From Hexactinellida sp. DTS-2022 (Eukaryota; Porifera; Hexactinellida), in assembly GCA_028753945.1 (NCBI GenBank), contig JAPNXP010000002.1, positions 434,001 through 498,000 of the forward strand: DNA of 64,000 nt, in the 5' to 3' direction. Below the pieces are notes generated by a model. The model worked only from the letters and a program-made list of their open reading frames with translations. It had not been told where the DNA came from and searched no databases. Positions 1 to 11,507 of the stretch are shown piece after piece; position 1 is the first letter of the stretch; every line of letters begins with the position of its first letter. The position numbers were made by a program, and so were the translations under genes.

Positions 1-30
1 TGTTAGATAGCGAGTCCAAGGTATAGTGTA

Positions 31-457
31 CAGTAGAACCTAGGTATTAGGAACACGGTAATACGAACACTATTTCAGTCCCTTTCAAAGCCATTTCAAT
101 ACAAAATTACAAATGATGTTGGTTTATACGAACACTATTTCAGTCCCTTTCAAAGCCATTTCAATACAAAATTACAAATGATGTTGGTTTATACGAACAC
201 TATTTCAGTCCCTTCAAAGCCATTTCAATACAAAATTACAAATATTGTTGGTTTATACAAACACGGTAATACAAACACTATTTCAGTCCCTTTCAAAGCC
301 ATTTCAGTACAAAATTACAAATGATGTTGGTTTATACAAACACGGTTTATACGAACACTATTCAGTCCCTTCAAAGCCATTTCAATACAAATACGAATTC
401 CGGATAAGGCGAACAAATTTTACGGTCCCCTGATGTTCGTACTAACAAGGTTCTACT
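31..457. repeat. Palindromic MITE (family A) with internally amplified 60-80 bp unit
   Basis: The left end reads CAGTAGAACCTAGG and the right end AAGGTTCTACTA, flanked by TA. This matches the terminal inverted repeat of a family seen about nine times in the window (CAGTAGAACCTCGTTAGTA). The interior is a roughly fivefold tandem repeat of a stretch containing TATTTCAGTCCCTT and CAAAGCCATTTCAATACAAA, which makes this copy far longer than the usual 155-175 bp. It lies upstream of the first gene. Nothing else is visible in the first 600 bases. Confidence 0.75.
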
Positions 458-635
458 ATTTTATTAAACTCAATTGTTGCTTTGTTGTGTTTGTATAATT
501 ATTAATTGCAGATATTTGAACTCATTAAACTCTTAATAACACACTTGTTTACCTATTATATCCGTATTTTCTATATTTTCTTTATTTTCTATATTTTCTA
601 TATTTTCTGTTTTATATATTTTCTAGGAATACACA

Positions 636-2825
636 ATGGTTGCTACGAATCTACTTCGCGCTAGCAACAAGGCTGGTAGAAAGGAATGCAACAGAGATAC
701 ACTACTCTCCCTACCAAAGACTCCCACTAACATCCTACAACAATCTATTTATCTGTTTTATACCAAAAGCTATACAGAGTGCCTAGGCCTACTAAGCGAC
801 CTCGCAATCCTATTGGATGGCGAGTGCGATAGGAACGACGTTAAGCTTATGGTCGGTTTGGTAGCCAATCAGGCCAGGGACCAGCGGCTGGCCAAGGGGA
901 CACTCGCAAAGGTGCGAATATATATAAATAGTCAGTTGATACCGGATATAAGAACACCGGTTATAAGGATATAAGAACACCGGTTATAAGAACATTATAT
1001 TGGAAAACGGTTGCCATATACCCTATATAACTTATGCCGGTTATAAGAACATGTCGGTTATAAGCACACTAAGTGCAGTTCCCGACGATGTTCTTATAAC
1101 CGGCATCCACTGTATACATGGTATAAATATATACGTACAGTTCTACTGTATTGTTAGTAGAACTCGGTTTTCGTACCCCCTCGGAAATAGAAAATAAGTA
1201 CAGTAGACTATCGTAATATGAACACCAGGGGACCGTCGAAATGTGTTCATATTAACTAGAGTCACTTGCATGCATTTGTATAGGCTAGAGGAATTAAACC
1301 TTGTACTCCTTAACCGATATTCCCCTTATCCGTGTTCCTATTAACGAGAGTATACTGTACGTACTAATCGAGTTTACACTACATACAATACATCTGTTTT
1401 ATAAACTTTGTAAAACAAATTAGTACATACTAATGGCACGTTATAACCTAGTTATACTGTACCACTATTTATGTTATATTACTAGCAGAATATACGTAGC
1501 TCTATTACAAGTTGTGTTTACTAGCATAATTATTTCTGTTCCAGCTCTCCAAAGACAAGCACCCTCTACAGGCCCTCACGGCTCTATGCTGCATAGGGTT
1601 TGTGTACGGAGACCGGAAGTTGGTGGAGGTGTCGGTGTCGCAGATGCACGAGCTCTGCTGCGGCGACTGGGGAGCCCCCCCCTGCCACAATCTGCCAACA
1701 ACCGTCCTAGTTATAGCCTGTCTGCTGTCCCACTACGCCAGTGATACAGGGAATAGCGAACTGGTTAAGGTACTGTAGAACCGGTTAATAGTCACTTAAT
1801 AGTCACAGTAGAACCTCGTTAGTAATAATATAGGTAATAACTACAGTCGAAACAGTTGTTTTAACTAACTATTTATTCTAAATGTGTAAGAAATTTCAAT
1901 TTTGTTTTATTTTCAATCGGTTTATTCTAACTATCGGATTTTTCTTACTTTATTTCCATACAATGAATAGGTTAGAAAAAAACGTTTTCGACAGTTGTTA
2001 CCATTAAATAGGATGTTATTAGTCGCTATTTATAGAAGTTACAAGACCTGGTTGCACAGCTCTCCTGCAGAGAATCTGATTGGTCTACTCAGAGACTGCA
2101 ACTGCTATCCGACTTACAGAATGGTGCTACAATCCCTGTTTGTGAACCGACACCTTATGCCCATATAAGGGCATTCATAGAACCAGTTCCGCTAGACCCA
2201 TCAGTTGTGGACTCTGATACCATAGAGAATATACCGGAACCAAAAGAGGAGTTAGTTCCAGTTATAACAACAAAGTTGTTGATACGAAAAGCTCAGAAGA
2301 TAATACACTCGCAGCCTGATGACGTAACTAATTGGATCCATTTAATTATTTCTATTTCCTATCAGGTGTATTTGTCTCCTAGCAGAATTAACGAAATTCC
2401 ATTCTTCCAAATACTAACTGTGTTGCTAAGGAAATTAATTGAGGAGAATAAGGTTAGTTACAAATTGTGTGAATAGGAATGTGGGCTGATTTGTTCTATT
2501 TATAGAACCAGAGTTCTCTTCAGACTTGGTGTATACAAACATTTGTGACATTAATCCTACACTGCAAACAATTTGAGGACACTTTACCTATGAAGGAATT
2601 CCCCTATGCTATACAGGAACACCAATTAACGTCTATTTATACGAGCCTGTCCTTACTAACGGGTACACCAGACCCCAAACTGGTAGATTTGTGTAAGAAC
2701 AAGTTTCATACACAAATAGTGCTATGTAGATATTTAGCTGAAAGAGATTGTTATGTACAAACTCTTAATGGATATAAGATTGCTATTCTGTTAGGGAAAT
2801 CTATTTCCAATCAATCTATGGTAAG

Positions 2826-2856
<31 letters not shown>

Positions 2857-2932
2857 GCATTAAAGTTACAGAATTTAAACTCTGAGAAGTACTAGTTGTT
2901 ATTATTGCTGTTGTTATCGTTGGTCTTGTTCC

Positions 2933-2978
<46 letters not shown>

Positions 2979-3215
2979 GATATTGTTGTTTTTTAGGTGT
3001 TCGCGCTATTAGATATGGCACTCCAATGCATTCGTTGGTTCAAGCGAAGCGTTCGGGATAAAGTTAAAATTCCGCCGGAAATTAATTTGCACAAAATAGC
3101 AAAAGACAATTTGGTGAAAAGCAAACAGCTGATTCCTGAAATATCCCAACTGACCGAAGATCTGAAAACTATAAACGAAGATTTACATTCAGAATTCTAT
3201 TTTATACAAAAATAG
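636..3215 (+). CDS. Five-exon gene, helical protein of unknown function (483 aa)
   Basis: I do not recognise this gene with confidence. Five exons join in phase 0 at GT/AG sites: 636-911, 1545-1769, 2036-2452, 2506-2820 and 2997-3215, giving 483 aa with stop TAG. The ATG at 636 follows a TTTTCTAG acceptor-like site by 9 bases, so a 5' untranslated exon or leader is possible. The product is almost entirely predicted amphipathic helix, with an acidic, proline-containing linker around residues 215-235 and a basic patch near the C-terminus (RWFKRSVRDK). The cysteine-rich second exon product (LTALCCIG, LPTTVLVIACLL) reads like a tetratricopeptide-type helical repeat. There is a faint resemblance to the N-terminal helical region of PEX26, too weak to assign. 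Intron 1 carries two MITEs, intron 2 carries one, and intron 4 is largely TTG microsatellite. Confidence 0.7.
941..1115. repeat. MITE family C (CAGTAGATGTCGGTTATAAG ends), intronic
   Basis: The element contains repeated GGTTATAAGAACA blocks in both orientations and ends in GGCATCCACTGTA. The left terminal CAG is decayed. It lies in intron 1 of the first gene. Similar copies occur near 7419, 8770, 10810, 41084 and 63202. Confidence 0.7.
1201..1358. repeat. MITE family B, intronic
   Basis: It begins CAGTAGACTATCGTAATA, carries the family hallmark CACTTGCATGCATTTG in the middle, and ends CGAGAGTATACTG next to TA. It shares the ACCAGGGGACCGTC block with family A, so A and B are probably related elements. 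Confidence 0.75.
1843..1993. repeat. MITE family F (CAGTCGAAAC ends), intronic
   Basis: The left end is CAGTCGAAACAGTTG and the right end AACGTTTTCGACAG. Between them are TTCAATCGGTTTATTC and two copies of TTATTCTAACTA. It is in intron 2 of the first gene. Better preserved copies are at 35394-35539 and 51413-51664. A short family A fragment precedes it at about 1806. Confidence 0.65.
2826..2990. repeat. TTG/GTT trinucleotide microsatellites in intron 4
   Basis: Two uninterrupted TTG runs (about 2826-2856 and 2937-2980) occupy most of the 176 bp intron between exons 4 and 5. The same trinucleotide recurs near 7321, 8157, 25015, 28236 and 41990, and as CAA in the CHD1 polyglutamine tract. Confidence 0.9.
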
Positions 3216-3281
3216 AAATTATTTGTTTATTTTTTGAAAAAGGTTTCAAAAATTTATATTCCAGATTATTTTATAGTCATA

Positions 3282-3451
3282 TAGTCGACACCGCTTAATA
3301 GAGCCACCGGTTAATAGATTTCTCCGCTTAATGGGGTCAAGATTTTACAGGATTTATAGGACGGAATTACATTTTCGGTTAATAGATTTCTCCGCTTAAT
3401 CGGGTAAAATAACCTGGTCCCGAGGTGCTCTATTAAGCGGAGTCGACTGTA
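3282..3451. repeat. MITE family D (TCGACACCGCTTAATAGAG ends)
   Basis: The ends read TAGTCGACACCGCTTAATAG and CTATTAAGCGGAGTCGACTG. The inner part repeats GGTTAATAGATTTCTCCG twice. It lies between the first gene and the triokinase gene. Related copies are at 25360-25461 and 53424-53592. Confidence 0.75.
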
Positions 3452-3592
3452 TTTTGAAATCAATTTGCCCTTTTGGTAGCCAATAATTATACAACATACA
3501 ACATTGCACGTGTAATTTGCAATCTAGATATACAAAAAGGAATTTGCATCAAATTCAATACCAGCATTAAGTTGAATTACTTGTGGTTATTA

Positions 3593-3766
3593 CAGTATAA
3601 CCTCGTTAGTACGAACACCAGGGGACCGTCAAAATGCATTCGCCTTATCCGGAATTCGCAATAACTAATATCATTTGCATTGAAAAGGCTTTGAAGGGGA
3701 CTAAAATAGTGTTCATATTAACCATAATTTCGTACTAACCGTGTTCCTACTAACGAGGTTCTACTG
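3593..3766. repeat. MITE family A, 20 bp upstream of the triokinase ATG
   Basis: The copy runs from CAGTATAACCTCGTTAGTA to CGAGGTTCTACTG with TA on both sides and ACCAGGGGACCGTC inside. It ends only about 20 bases before the start codon at 3787, so it must form part of the promoter or 5' leader of that gene. Confidence 0.85.
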
Positions 3767-3786
3767 TATTACAGCTACAAACTAGA

Positions 3787-5562
3787 ATGGAACACAAACG
3801 CCCCTGTCCCACAAAGAAGCTTATAAACTCCCCCCTCACCTCAGTGGAGGACTGCATTAACGGCATAACCCTTGTATACCCGTCTCTCCAACAGCTGCGG
3901 GGCCCGCACAGGGTGGTAATCAGGGCTGACATAGATGACGTCATAACCCGAGGTCATGTTACCCTGGTTTGCGGCGGCGGCAGTGGGCATGAGCCGGCGC
4001 ATGTCGGGTTTGTCGGAAAGGGAATGTTAAGCGCAGCTGTTCCAGGGGCGGTATTCACTTCTCCGCCCGCTTCTGCGATTCTAGCGGCGTTTCGCGCCGT
4101 GGCGAGTCCGGCCGGTATTCTCGCTATCGTTACTAATTACACCGGTGATAGGCTCAACTTCGGTATAGCGGTGGAGAAAGCTAAGTGCGAGGGGATTAGA
4201 GTAGAAATGGCGGTTATAGGGGAAGATTGCTCGCTTCCCTCTGTTTGTAAGTCGGCCGGTCGAAGGGGTTTGTGTGGCACTGTTTTGGTGTATAAGGTAG
4301 CCGGGGCAATGGCAGAGCAAGGTTTAGACCTGGACACTATTTATAGAAAGGTGTTAGAAGTTGCAGAGTGTGTCGGTACAATTGGTGTCAGTTTAAATCC
4401 TTGTAGCTTACCTGGGAAACCTCCTAACTTCGTGTTGGGACCAAATGAAATCGAGCTGGGTCTCGGGATACACGGGGAAGCTGGTTACAAGAGGTGTCAA
4501 TTGGAATGTTGTGAGAAAATGGTTGAGATCATACTCAATCAGCTATCGAGTATCGAACCAGGTTACAAATACTTTAAACTGGAACCTAACACCTGCGTAG
4601 TTCTTGTTGTTAACAACTTGGGAGGTCTTTCAAATCTTGAGATGGGAATAGTCGCGAAAGAGGCCATTCGGTTCCTCACTAATAAGAGAGGTGTTAGTGT
4701 CGAGATGGCGTATATGGGCACGTTTATGACGTCACTAGAAATGCAAGGTGTGTCTCTTACACTAATGGCATTCACAGAAGAGTTAGGACAGTTGCTAGAC
4801 TTCCCGACTGAGGCCCCGGCGTGGCCTAACGGGTGTGTGGGGCGGCGGCTGGGGAAGGGCGGACAGTTTGCTATAAATGCAAGCGACAGGGCCAGGGACC
4901 GCGAAGTGGCCTCTGGGGTTCTCTTGGGGCAAAGTCAGGGTGTCGATTCCCTATTTCTGGAATGCCTAAGGGCCGTTTGCGTATCCCTGACGGACAGTAG
5001 AGAGCGGCTGGATTTACTAGACTCAATAGGCGGAGACGGAGATTGTGGTTCCACTCTATTCACGGGAACGCAGGCTATTATGAGTGAGATGGATAAGCTA
5101 GCTAGCTTAACACACACTCAGGTTCTACTGGCTATGTCCGCTATTATAGAGGGGGTAATGGGGGGAGCCTCAGGGGGGCTTTATTCGGTATTTCTGAGCG
5201 CCGCCGCGGCCGGATTAACGGCCCCTGATGAGCCGAGGTGTTGGGTCGAGGCGCTTAGCAGAGGTTACGAGGCTGTGGTTAAATATGGGGGGGCTAATCC
5301 AGGGGACCGTACTATGCTAGATGCCTTATACCCTGTAGTGGAACTGTTGAGGAAAAGCGAGAGTATTGATATATCTGTTATAGAATCTGTTGGTAAGGTG
5401 TGTAGTGAGGGGGCATTCCTAACGCGCGGTATGGTCGCTAGGGCCGGGAGGGCTAGTTATGTGAGTCCTGATTTGCTGACTGAAACTGACCCAGGAGCCA
5501 CTGCTGTTGATATATGGGTAAATTCCATTTGTAGGGTTTTAGTTGATAAATGGATTTGTTAG
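3787..5562 (+). CDS. TKFC: Triokinase/FMN cyclase (dihydroxyacetone kinase), 591 aa
   Basis: Cytosolic ATP-dependent kinase for dihydroxyacetone and glyceraldehyde; the animal enzyme also acts as an FMN cyclase. The DhaK domain occupies about residues 10-345: GGGSGHEPAH at 63-72, the TNYTGDRLNFG segment at 116-126, and the substrate-binding histidine in LGLGIHGEAG (His229). The DhaL domain occupies about 385-585, with the metal-binding aspartates in DSIGGDGDCG (412, 417, 419), the GGASGG turn at 459-464 and DRTMLD at 507-512. Both domains are complete and no active-site residue is missing. Length is close to the usual 575-590 aa. It is a single ORF with no intron. An acceptor-like TATTACAG lies 15 bases before the ATG, so a 5' UTR exon or leader is possible. 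Confidence 0.95.
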   Translation: MEHKRPCPTKKLINSPLTSVEDCINGITLVYPSLQQLRGPHRVVIRADIDDVITRGHVTLVCGGGSGHEPAHVGFVGKGMLSAAVPGAVFTSPPASAILAAFRAVASPAGILAIVTNYTGDRLNFGIAVEKAKCEGIRVEMAVIGEDCSLPSVCKSAGRRGLCGTVLVYKVAGAMAEQGLDLDTIYRKVLEVAECVGTIGVSLNPCSLPGKPPNFVLGPNEIELGLGIHGEAGYKRCQLECCEKMVEIILNQLSSIEPGYKYFKLEPNTCVVLVVNNLGGLSNLEMGIVAKEAIRFLTNKRGVSVEMAYMGTFMTSLEMQGVSLTLMAFTEELGQLLDFPTEAPAWPNGCVGRRLGKGGQFAINASDRARDREVASGVLLGQSQGVDSLFLECLRAVCVSLTDSRERLDLLDSIGGDGDCGSTLFTGTQAIMSEMDKLASLTHTQVLLAMSAIIEGVMGGASGGLYSVFLSAAAAGLTAPDEPRCWVEALSRGYEAVVKYGGANPGDRTMLDALYPVVELLRKSESIDISVIESVGKVCSEGAFLTRGMVARAGRASYVSPDLLTETDPGATAVDIWVNSICRVLVDKWIC

Positions 5563-5771
5563 GTATTCATACTTGTATCTCTTATTTTGTATTTATTTAT
5601 GTTATTTCTATTTATTTTATTTCTATTTATTTTGTTGTTAACTAGTTTAATGGGACAATATTTATAATCTCCTTAGTGACTGAAAAGGATTTCAAAAGAA
5701 TGTTTATTAACCAAGAGGTGTAATTTGTTCAAATGAATAAGTTTACAATATTCTCAAAACTAGAATAGAAT

Positions 5772-7321
5772 CTATTGTATTTTACAATCCTGGGACATAT
5801 CAGTCACAAACTTAGATGCTAAGTATTCGGTACATTCCTTCATCCTGGTTTGTATCCTAGATAACTGTTTGATCCTGTCCTCTGGATTTGAGTGACCAAG
5901 GGTCAACGAATAGTCCTTGCTGATGTCCAGAAACGATTCTGATTCGTTGACTCCGAGGGCCTCTATATAAGAGCAAATAGTTTGAAACTCATTCACACAT
6001 TCGCGGATTTTATCGTATAAAACATCGAAAAGTTGTGGATTATCGCCAACAGCTTTTAATGCTTTTGTTCTTTCTAATTCGTTTTCAAGTTTGTCGATAT
6101 TATTTTCGTTTCGTTTATGTTCGTTTTCAATTGACTTGAGTTTTACTTTTAGATTCATATTTTCATCTGTGAGACATTTAAGAGATTGTACATATTTTTC
6201 TTTGTGTCGAGTTCGCATATTTGAGAGTTCGCGATCGGTTCGTTCGCCGGCTGTTTTCAATTCGCTTTCCGTTTCTCTTAGTTTCATTTTCATTCCTTCT
6301 AGAGTATTCTTTAAGAACATGTTATCACTCAAAATCTGTTTAATATCGGCAGATGCCTTCGCTAGTTTTCTCTCATCGATGTGAACTTGTTCCTGTAGAC
6401 TCGTTATGCTGGCATTTTGCTTTTCAATGTGGTTAAACCATTTGTTTTCAGTTTGCGCTTGTGTGTTGGAGTTTCGCTGAGATTGTTGCTGGAAAGTCGC
6501 GTGTAAATGTGAGACTTGTTTTCTTAGGATTCTGTTTTCCTCTTCTCGGTCTGCGAGTTGTAGTTTCAGTTCCGATTCAATGTCCTCTAGGTTTATAATT
6601 TGTCCCGTTTTATCCTCAGATTCCATTCCTATGTCGCTCAGAGCGCGTTGGTACTTGGCTTCCATTTCTGAAAGGTGTGATTTCATATTTTCTATCTCTC
6701 TCTCTTTCGACATTGATACTTCTGCCAACTTTAATTTAAGAGCTGTATTTTCGAGTTCGCTTTGTTGGTTGCAAAAGTTTTTCGCATTCATTTCAGTCTC
6801 GGAACTTAACACCTTTACCAAATGTAGGTTATTATGTTGCAATTGTTGTTTTAAATCCGTTAATTCTTTCTTTTGCGCTTCAATGAGGGCTTGCTGATCG
6901 CTGTACATTCGTTCCTTTAATTCGTATATTCTTATCGACTCCGGCGAATCGATTCCCCAATTGAGAGAATTCTGAGAGCTATGCCGAAACTCTAACAAAC
7001 AAAATATTATAAAAATATATAGAAAATACAAACTAATTTAAACAATAAAACAACAACATCATATTTATACTATTAATTACTAACAATGGAACTTATGGAA
7101 GTACTTATTTACCACAATAATTCTATAGGGTTCCCACACAAATTATAATTTGCTAGTTTAGTAAGAAAATGTAGGTTTGCAGTCTGTTATTATTTATTGT
7201 TGATATTTGTGTGCATCATAAAATTGCAAAGTTATATTGTCTGTTTGTCTGTCTGATTAGTTTGGATTTTTGAATAATATTACTATACAGTCAGTAATTT
7301 CTTAGTATTTGGTCGAATGCC

Positions 7322-7355
<34 letters not shown>

Positions 7356-9273
7356 TTGTGGCATTTGGCATTCCCTAGTCTGGATACAACATTGTACCAT
7401 TGGTAGTTAAATGAAATACAGTAGATGTCGGATATAAGCACACCGGTTATAAGAACACTATGTTGGAAAACTTTTGCCATATACCCTATATGTCGGTTTA
7501 TAAGAACATGTCGGTTATAAGCACATTAAGTGCAGTTCCCGACGATGTGCTTATAACCGGCATCCAATGTACTAAATGCATTGGACTTATCTAAGGTTGA
7601 CTTGTACTATTTTATAATTTCCCACTAAAGCAGAGCAATAACAATGTGGCTTAGACATATGGATAAAACCCTCATTAGAAACATGACAACGTATACTTGT
7701 AATTGGAATGTTAGGGGGATAATTTGGATGACTATCTAATCCCAAATGAATGGAAAACAGTTGATTTGGTTGCAAAAGTGAAAAGTGATATGTAACACAT
7801 TGGGGGCACCATTTTGAATGTTAATTTATTGTAGATATATTTTATGATGCACGTAATTAGTTCAACATGTGTTTTGTTATTATCTTACAAATACAGCTTA
7901 ATTGTAATTATTCTAAAACCACTAAAATAGGAGATTTGAATTAATTTTGAAAAACTTTTGGTAAACAAATATTTACAAATCATCATATGTATGTATGTAT
8001 TTTGCAACTTATACGTACAAGTTTTAATAATTTGTAACTATATCTTTTTGCAGTAGACATAAAATTATTCATTTTTATTCGTCATAAATTTGGCTCTTTA
8101 TAATTTATTCTATTTCCTTTATAATTATTAATGATTTTTCTGTAAGAAATGAATTATTGTTGTTGTTGTTTGCAAATGTAGTTATTATTCAGAGAATTTA
8201 ATAAGTAATACAGACAAATTAATCTTACTCAAGAAATGTACTTTACAAAAAATCCAAATTTTAATAATTAACCAAAAACACTAAGTTACTTACAACCTAA
8301 TTGAATATGAAAGTGATTAAGTAGATTTATTTAATTATTCCATTGTGTTTTGGTGACTGTGTAATATTATAGAAAACTTTTGTGGCGAACTCAACTTATA
8401 GAGTACCTATTATAACTACATTGATTCATATTAATCGGGTTCATATGAAAATAGCGAATTATAAAAACCTCCAAAAGAACATTATTAATTATTTTTGTAT
8501 GCCAATCTAACAAATTAAGAAACAACTTAATTTAAATTCACACATCTTAATTGTTGGTATTATCAAATTTCACATACAAAGCATTCAATGTTAATTAAAG
8601 TATTCACTAATTATAGTCCATGACCTTAGGCAGGATTAAGAGAATTATAATTTGCAATTTAATCAATTCGTAATTGAATATGCACACTGGAATTAATACC
8701 CCCTTGTTTTGGTTTATTTTGTATGTCCATTTGCGAAGTTTCTAAGATTTGTATAAAGTGGCCATTATACAGTGGATGCCGGTTATAAGCACATCGTCGG
8801 GAACTGCACTTGATGTGCTTATAACCGGCATGTTCTTATAACCGACATAAATTATATGAATGAAATTGGTTTAATTAACTTTAATACGAATCCGGATAAG
8901 GTGAACTCATTTTGACGGTCCCCTGGTGTTCCTACTAACGAGGTTCTAGTGTATATAGTATAACTAAACAACAACAACAACAAACAAACACTATAGTACC
9001 TGTTAGTAGGTTGGTTGGCTTCATTTTGGTATAAGACCCGCCGCTGGACCCCGATGAGTCCAGAGAACTCAAGCTATTGCTGCTGGCCGTAGTCACAACA
9101 CTGGCCGGTCGATACGGTGTGTCAGCTATGCCACTGCCGCTACCGTAGCCATAACCAGTGCTAGCGGTTGAGGACATCTGGGACCATCTCCTAGAGGCAC
9201 TGTTCGGCGTCTGCTTAATTTGAGAGAGAATTGGGGAGAACCTTTCTTGCAAATTTGAGGACGAATAATTCAT
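5772..9273 (-). CDS. Two-exon coiled-coil protein (497 aa), family not assigned
   Basis: Minus-strand exons 9273-9000 and 6991-5772 join at CTAACAG/GTAC and TTGTTAG/AGTTTC, giving one continuous frame (the split codon is GAG). The longer ATG-initiated ORF that runs into the intron from 7031 is therefore probably not the true start. Residues 1-90 are a low-complexity Ser/Gly/Tyr/Thr-rich head (GYGYGSGSG, LSSLDSSGSSGG). Residues from about 105 to 400 are long heptad-rich coiled coil. The last 90 residues form a non-coiled helical tail. The architecture suggests a centrosomal, cytoskeletal or tethering protein (CEP85 was considered), but I cannot name an orthologue. The 2 kb intron holds two MITE copies and TTG repeats. 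Confidence 0.75.
7419..7570. repeat. MITE family C inside the coiled-coil gene intron
   Basis: It starts CAGTAGATGTCGGATATAAG, contains three GGTTATAAG-type blocks and ends ATAACCGGCATCCAATG. The remaining intron sequence (7000-8999) is AT-rich with a TTG run at 7321-7352 and no exon that I can see. Confidence 0.75.
8770..8952. repeat. Chimeric MITE: family C left half joined to family A right half
   Basis: The left part, CAGTGGATGCCGGTTATAAG through GGCATGTTCTTATAACC, is family C. From about 8880 it changes into the family A right half (CGGATAAGGTGAACTC, then CGAGGTTCTAGTG). Either one element inserted into another or two ends recombined. It sits just inside the donor site of the coiled-coil gene. 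Confidence 0.6.
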
Positions 9274-10244
9274 TTTGATAATTTATTTATGTTGAGTATA
9301 AGATTAGCTAGTAGCCCTATTTATACTGTGTAATATAACCTGGACCGTTATTGTCAGATATGCACAGTAATTCTTAATACATTAAATTGAACTAAATTTA
9401 GAAGGGATTTTGTGTAATCTGAATGGGCATTTTTATAGGAATAATAGTATAATAGAATTTGATTAGTCAGTCTTGTAATTATGGGGATGATTAAAGGAAT
9501 GTCGTGGTACATGTAATACTTTTTTGGAGGCGACAAATAAATATTCTCAAAATATTCCTGGTTTAAAAAATATTTTATTCAATAAATTTCAAATTTTTAA
9601 CAAAATAGAGATGTCTGAAAAAAACTGATTTATATAAACATGTAATAACTATTATTAAATAACATTTTGCACAAAGTTGTTTGTTAATAAAACTGTTATC
9701 TTGTAGAAATTGTGTTCTATTGCAACCTAAATTAACTTGTTAATTAATAGAGCAACTTGTTATTAGTGAATACATGTTGTTGTATCTCTAAAGAATGTAT
9801 TTATCATTCAGCTGATTAGACTAATGCATATATCCCACTCATGCGTAGGTTTATATATATCATCGGAGTAGTGCCTCAAATACACTGGAATAATGTTAAT
9901 TCCAAAAGAAAGAAAACGTGTAAAGGGTTTAGTTACATGTCTTCTACAAATCATTTTAATTAACAAATTCCACTTTCGATTTGAACACATCATATTATTT
10001 ATAATAAATAATGAATTAGAATTATACTTTTAGTATGTAGATTAATGTTTTAACTTTTTTTGCGTTGGGAAAATTACAGCATAATTTAGGTGCTTCAAAT
10101 TTAAAGGAATATATCGGCAAACACCTTTTCTTAGTTTTCTAATGTAACTTTTTAAGCCACTAACAAGGTCATTTTTACCATCAAAGATGAATCTTTGCCA
10201 AGTTGAGTTTTTATATTGAAAATGTGTTGGGCGATATATAAGTA

Positions 10245-10401
10245 CAGTAGAACCTCGTTAATAGGAACACGGATAATGCGAACACTATTTCAGTTCCTTT
10301 CAGAACCTTTTCAATACAAATGAAATTGGTTAATACGAATTCCGGATAAGGCGAACCCATTTAGACGGTCCCCTGGTGTTCGTACTAACGAGGTTCTACT
10401 G
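10245..10401. repeat. MITE family A
   Basis: A well-preserved copy running from CAGTAGAACCTCGTTAATAG to CGAGGTTCTACTG, flanked by TA. Confidence 0.85.
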
Positions 10402-10809
10402 TAAATTCAACTTTAAATTACTTTTGACATTTGAATTCCGCTAAGTTCCATTTTTGTGACTTGTTGACACTTTGCCTGACTTCATAACAAATGGAAATAT
10501 CATTATATTCCGAATCAATTGAATTACTCGAATGCAAATAATATTATTTGAGGCTTTATATCGAATATTTGAGCAGCTATTTATTATTGAAAAAGATATC
10601 TGTTAGTTGCAAGATTTCTTATCAACTAGCGATGGCCTCTCTCTTAGGGATTCATCGAATTATTTTAGATAATATCGGTAGATCCCAGGAAATTCCAAAG
10701 ATAAATACAATGAAATATGAAGTGAAATATTTCAACTCCACTTTATACTAATCCATTTTCATAGAAGTTTCTAATCAAGTTTCTATTATTTTAGGAATTA
10801 CGTATACAA

Positions 10810-10935
10810 CAGTGGATGTCGGTTATAAGAACATCGTCGGGTATTGCATGTAATGTTCTTATAACCGGCATAAATTATTTAGGGTATATGCCAACCGTTT
10901 TTCCAGTAGAATGTTCTTATATCCGGCATCTACTG
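10810..10935. repeat. MITE family C, short form
   Basis: It runs from CAGTGGATGTCGGTTATAAG to CCGGCATCTACTG. At about 126 bp it is one of the cleanest palindromic copies of this family. Confidence 0.8.
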
Positions 10936-11092
10936 TACTTATATTTTAGCCAACACCTTTTCTAATGTAATTTTCAGGATTCATTGGCAAAGTCATTTTA
11001 AATCATCAGAAATTCACCTTTACGAAACCAGTTTTATATTGAAAAGGTGTTGTCAATACTATATAAGTAACTCCTTTTATAATTTACAAATA

Positions 11093-11247
11093 CAGTAGAA
11101 TCTCGTTAGTATGAACACCAGGGGACCGTAAATTACGTTCGCTTTATCCGGAATTGGTATTAACCGATTACATTCGTATTGAAAGGCTTTGAAGGGGACT
11201 GGAATAGTGTTCCTATTAACCGTGTTCGTACTAATGAGGTTTTACTG
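11093..11247. repeat. MITE family A upstream of CHD1
   Basis: It runs from CAGTAGAATCTCGTTAGTA to TGAGGTTTTACTG, flanked by TA, and ends 72 bases before the CHD1 ATG. Confidence 0.85.
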
Positions 11248-11319
11248 TAATTTGTTATCCCAAATTACTTGTTAGAGCTACGTATAACTTTCCGATTAAT
11301 CTGTAACAAACTAGTGTCT

Positions 11320-11450
11320 ATGAGTACAAACAGGAACTTCTCTTCCAGTGACCCTTCTCTTCCTAACCAGGGGTACCAAAATGTGTCCTCTGTCCCTCCC
11401 TACGCCCTATACCCACAAACCCCTCCCAACCTACACCCACTAACATACGC

Positions 11451-11507
<57 letters not shown>

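Larger units (their letters stand above)
9274..11319. other. Intergenic spacer with three MITEs, no gene seen
   Basis: This is the divergent spacer between the coiled-coil gene (minus) and CHD1 (plus), so it presumably holds both promoters. It contains MITEs at 10245-10401, 10810-10935 and 11093-11247. Two similar 'GCCAACACCTTTTC' stretches (about 10116 and 10953) are paired with TTGAAAATGTGTTG-like sequence in the opposite sense (10219, 11038), which suggests another short inverted-repeat element. Short ORFs here have no recognisable content. Confidence 0.6.

Noticed and set aside
245..433. 62-aa ORF near the left edge
   Set aside because: It is made entirely of the tandem interior of a MITE.
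7000..7031. Upstream ATG extension of the coiled-coil exon (MYFLYIFIIF...)
   Set aside because: The hydrophobic stretch looks like a signal peptide but is intronic: a good acceptor lies at 6992/6993 and joins in phase to the exon at 9000-9273.
9808..9993. Small minus-strand ORF of 61 aa in the CHD1 upstream spacer
   Set aside because: No motif, no splice context, composition like the surrounding spacer.
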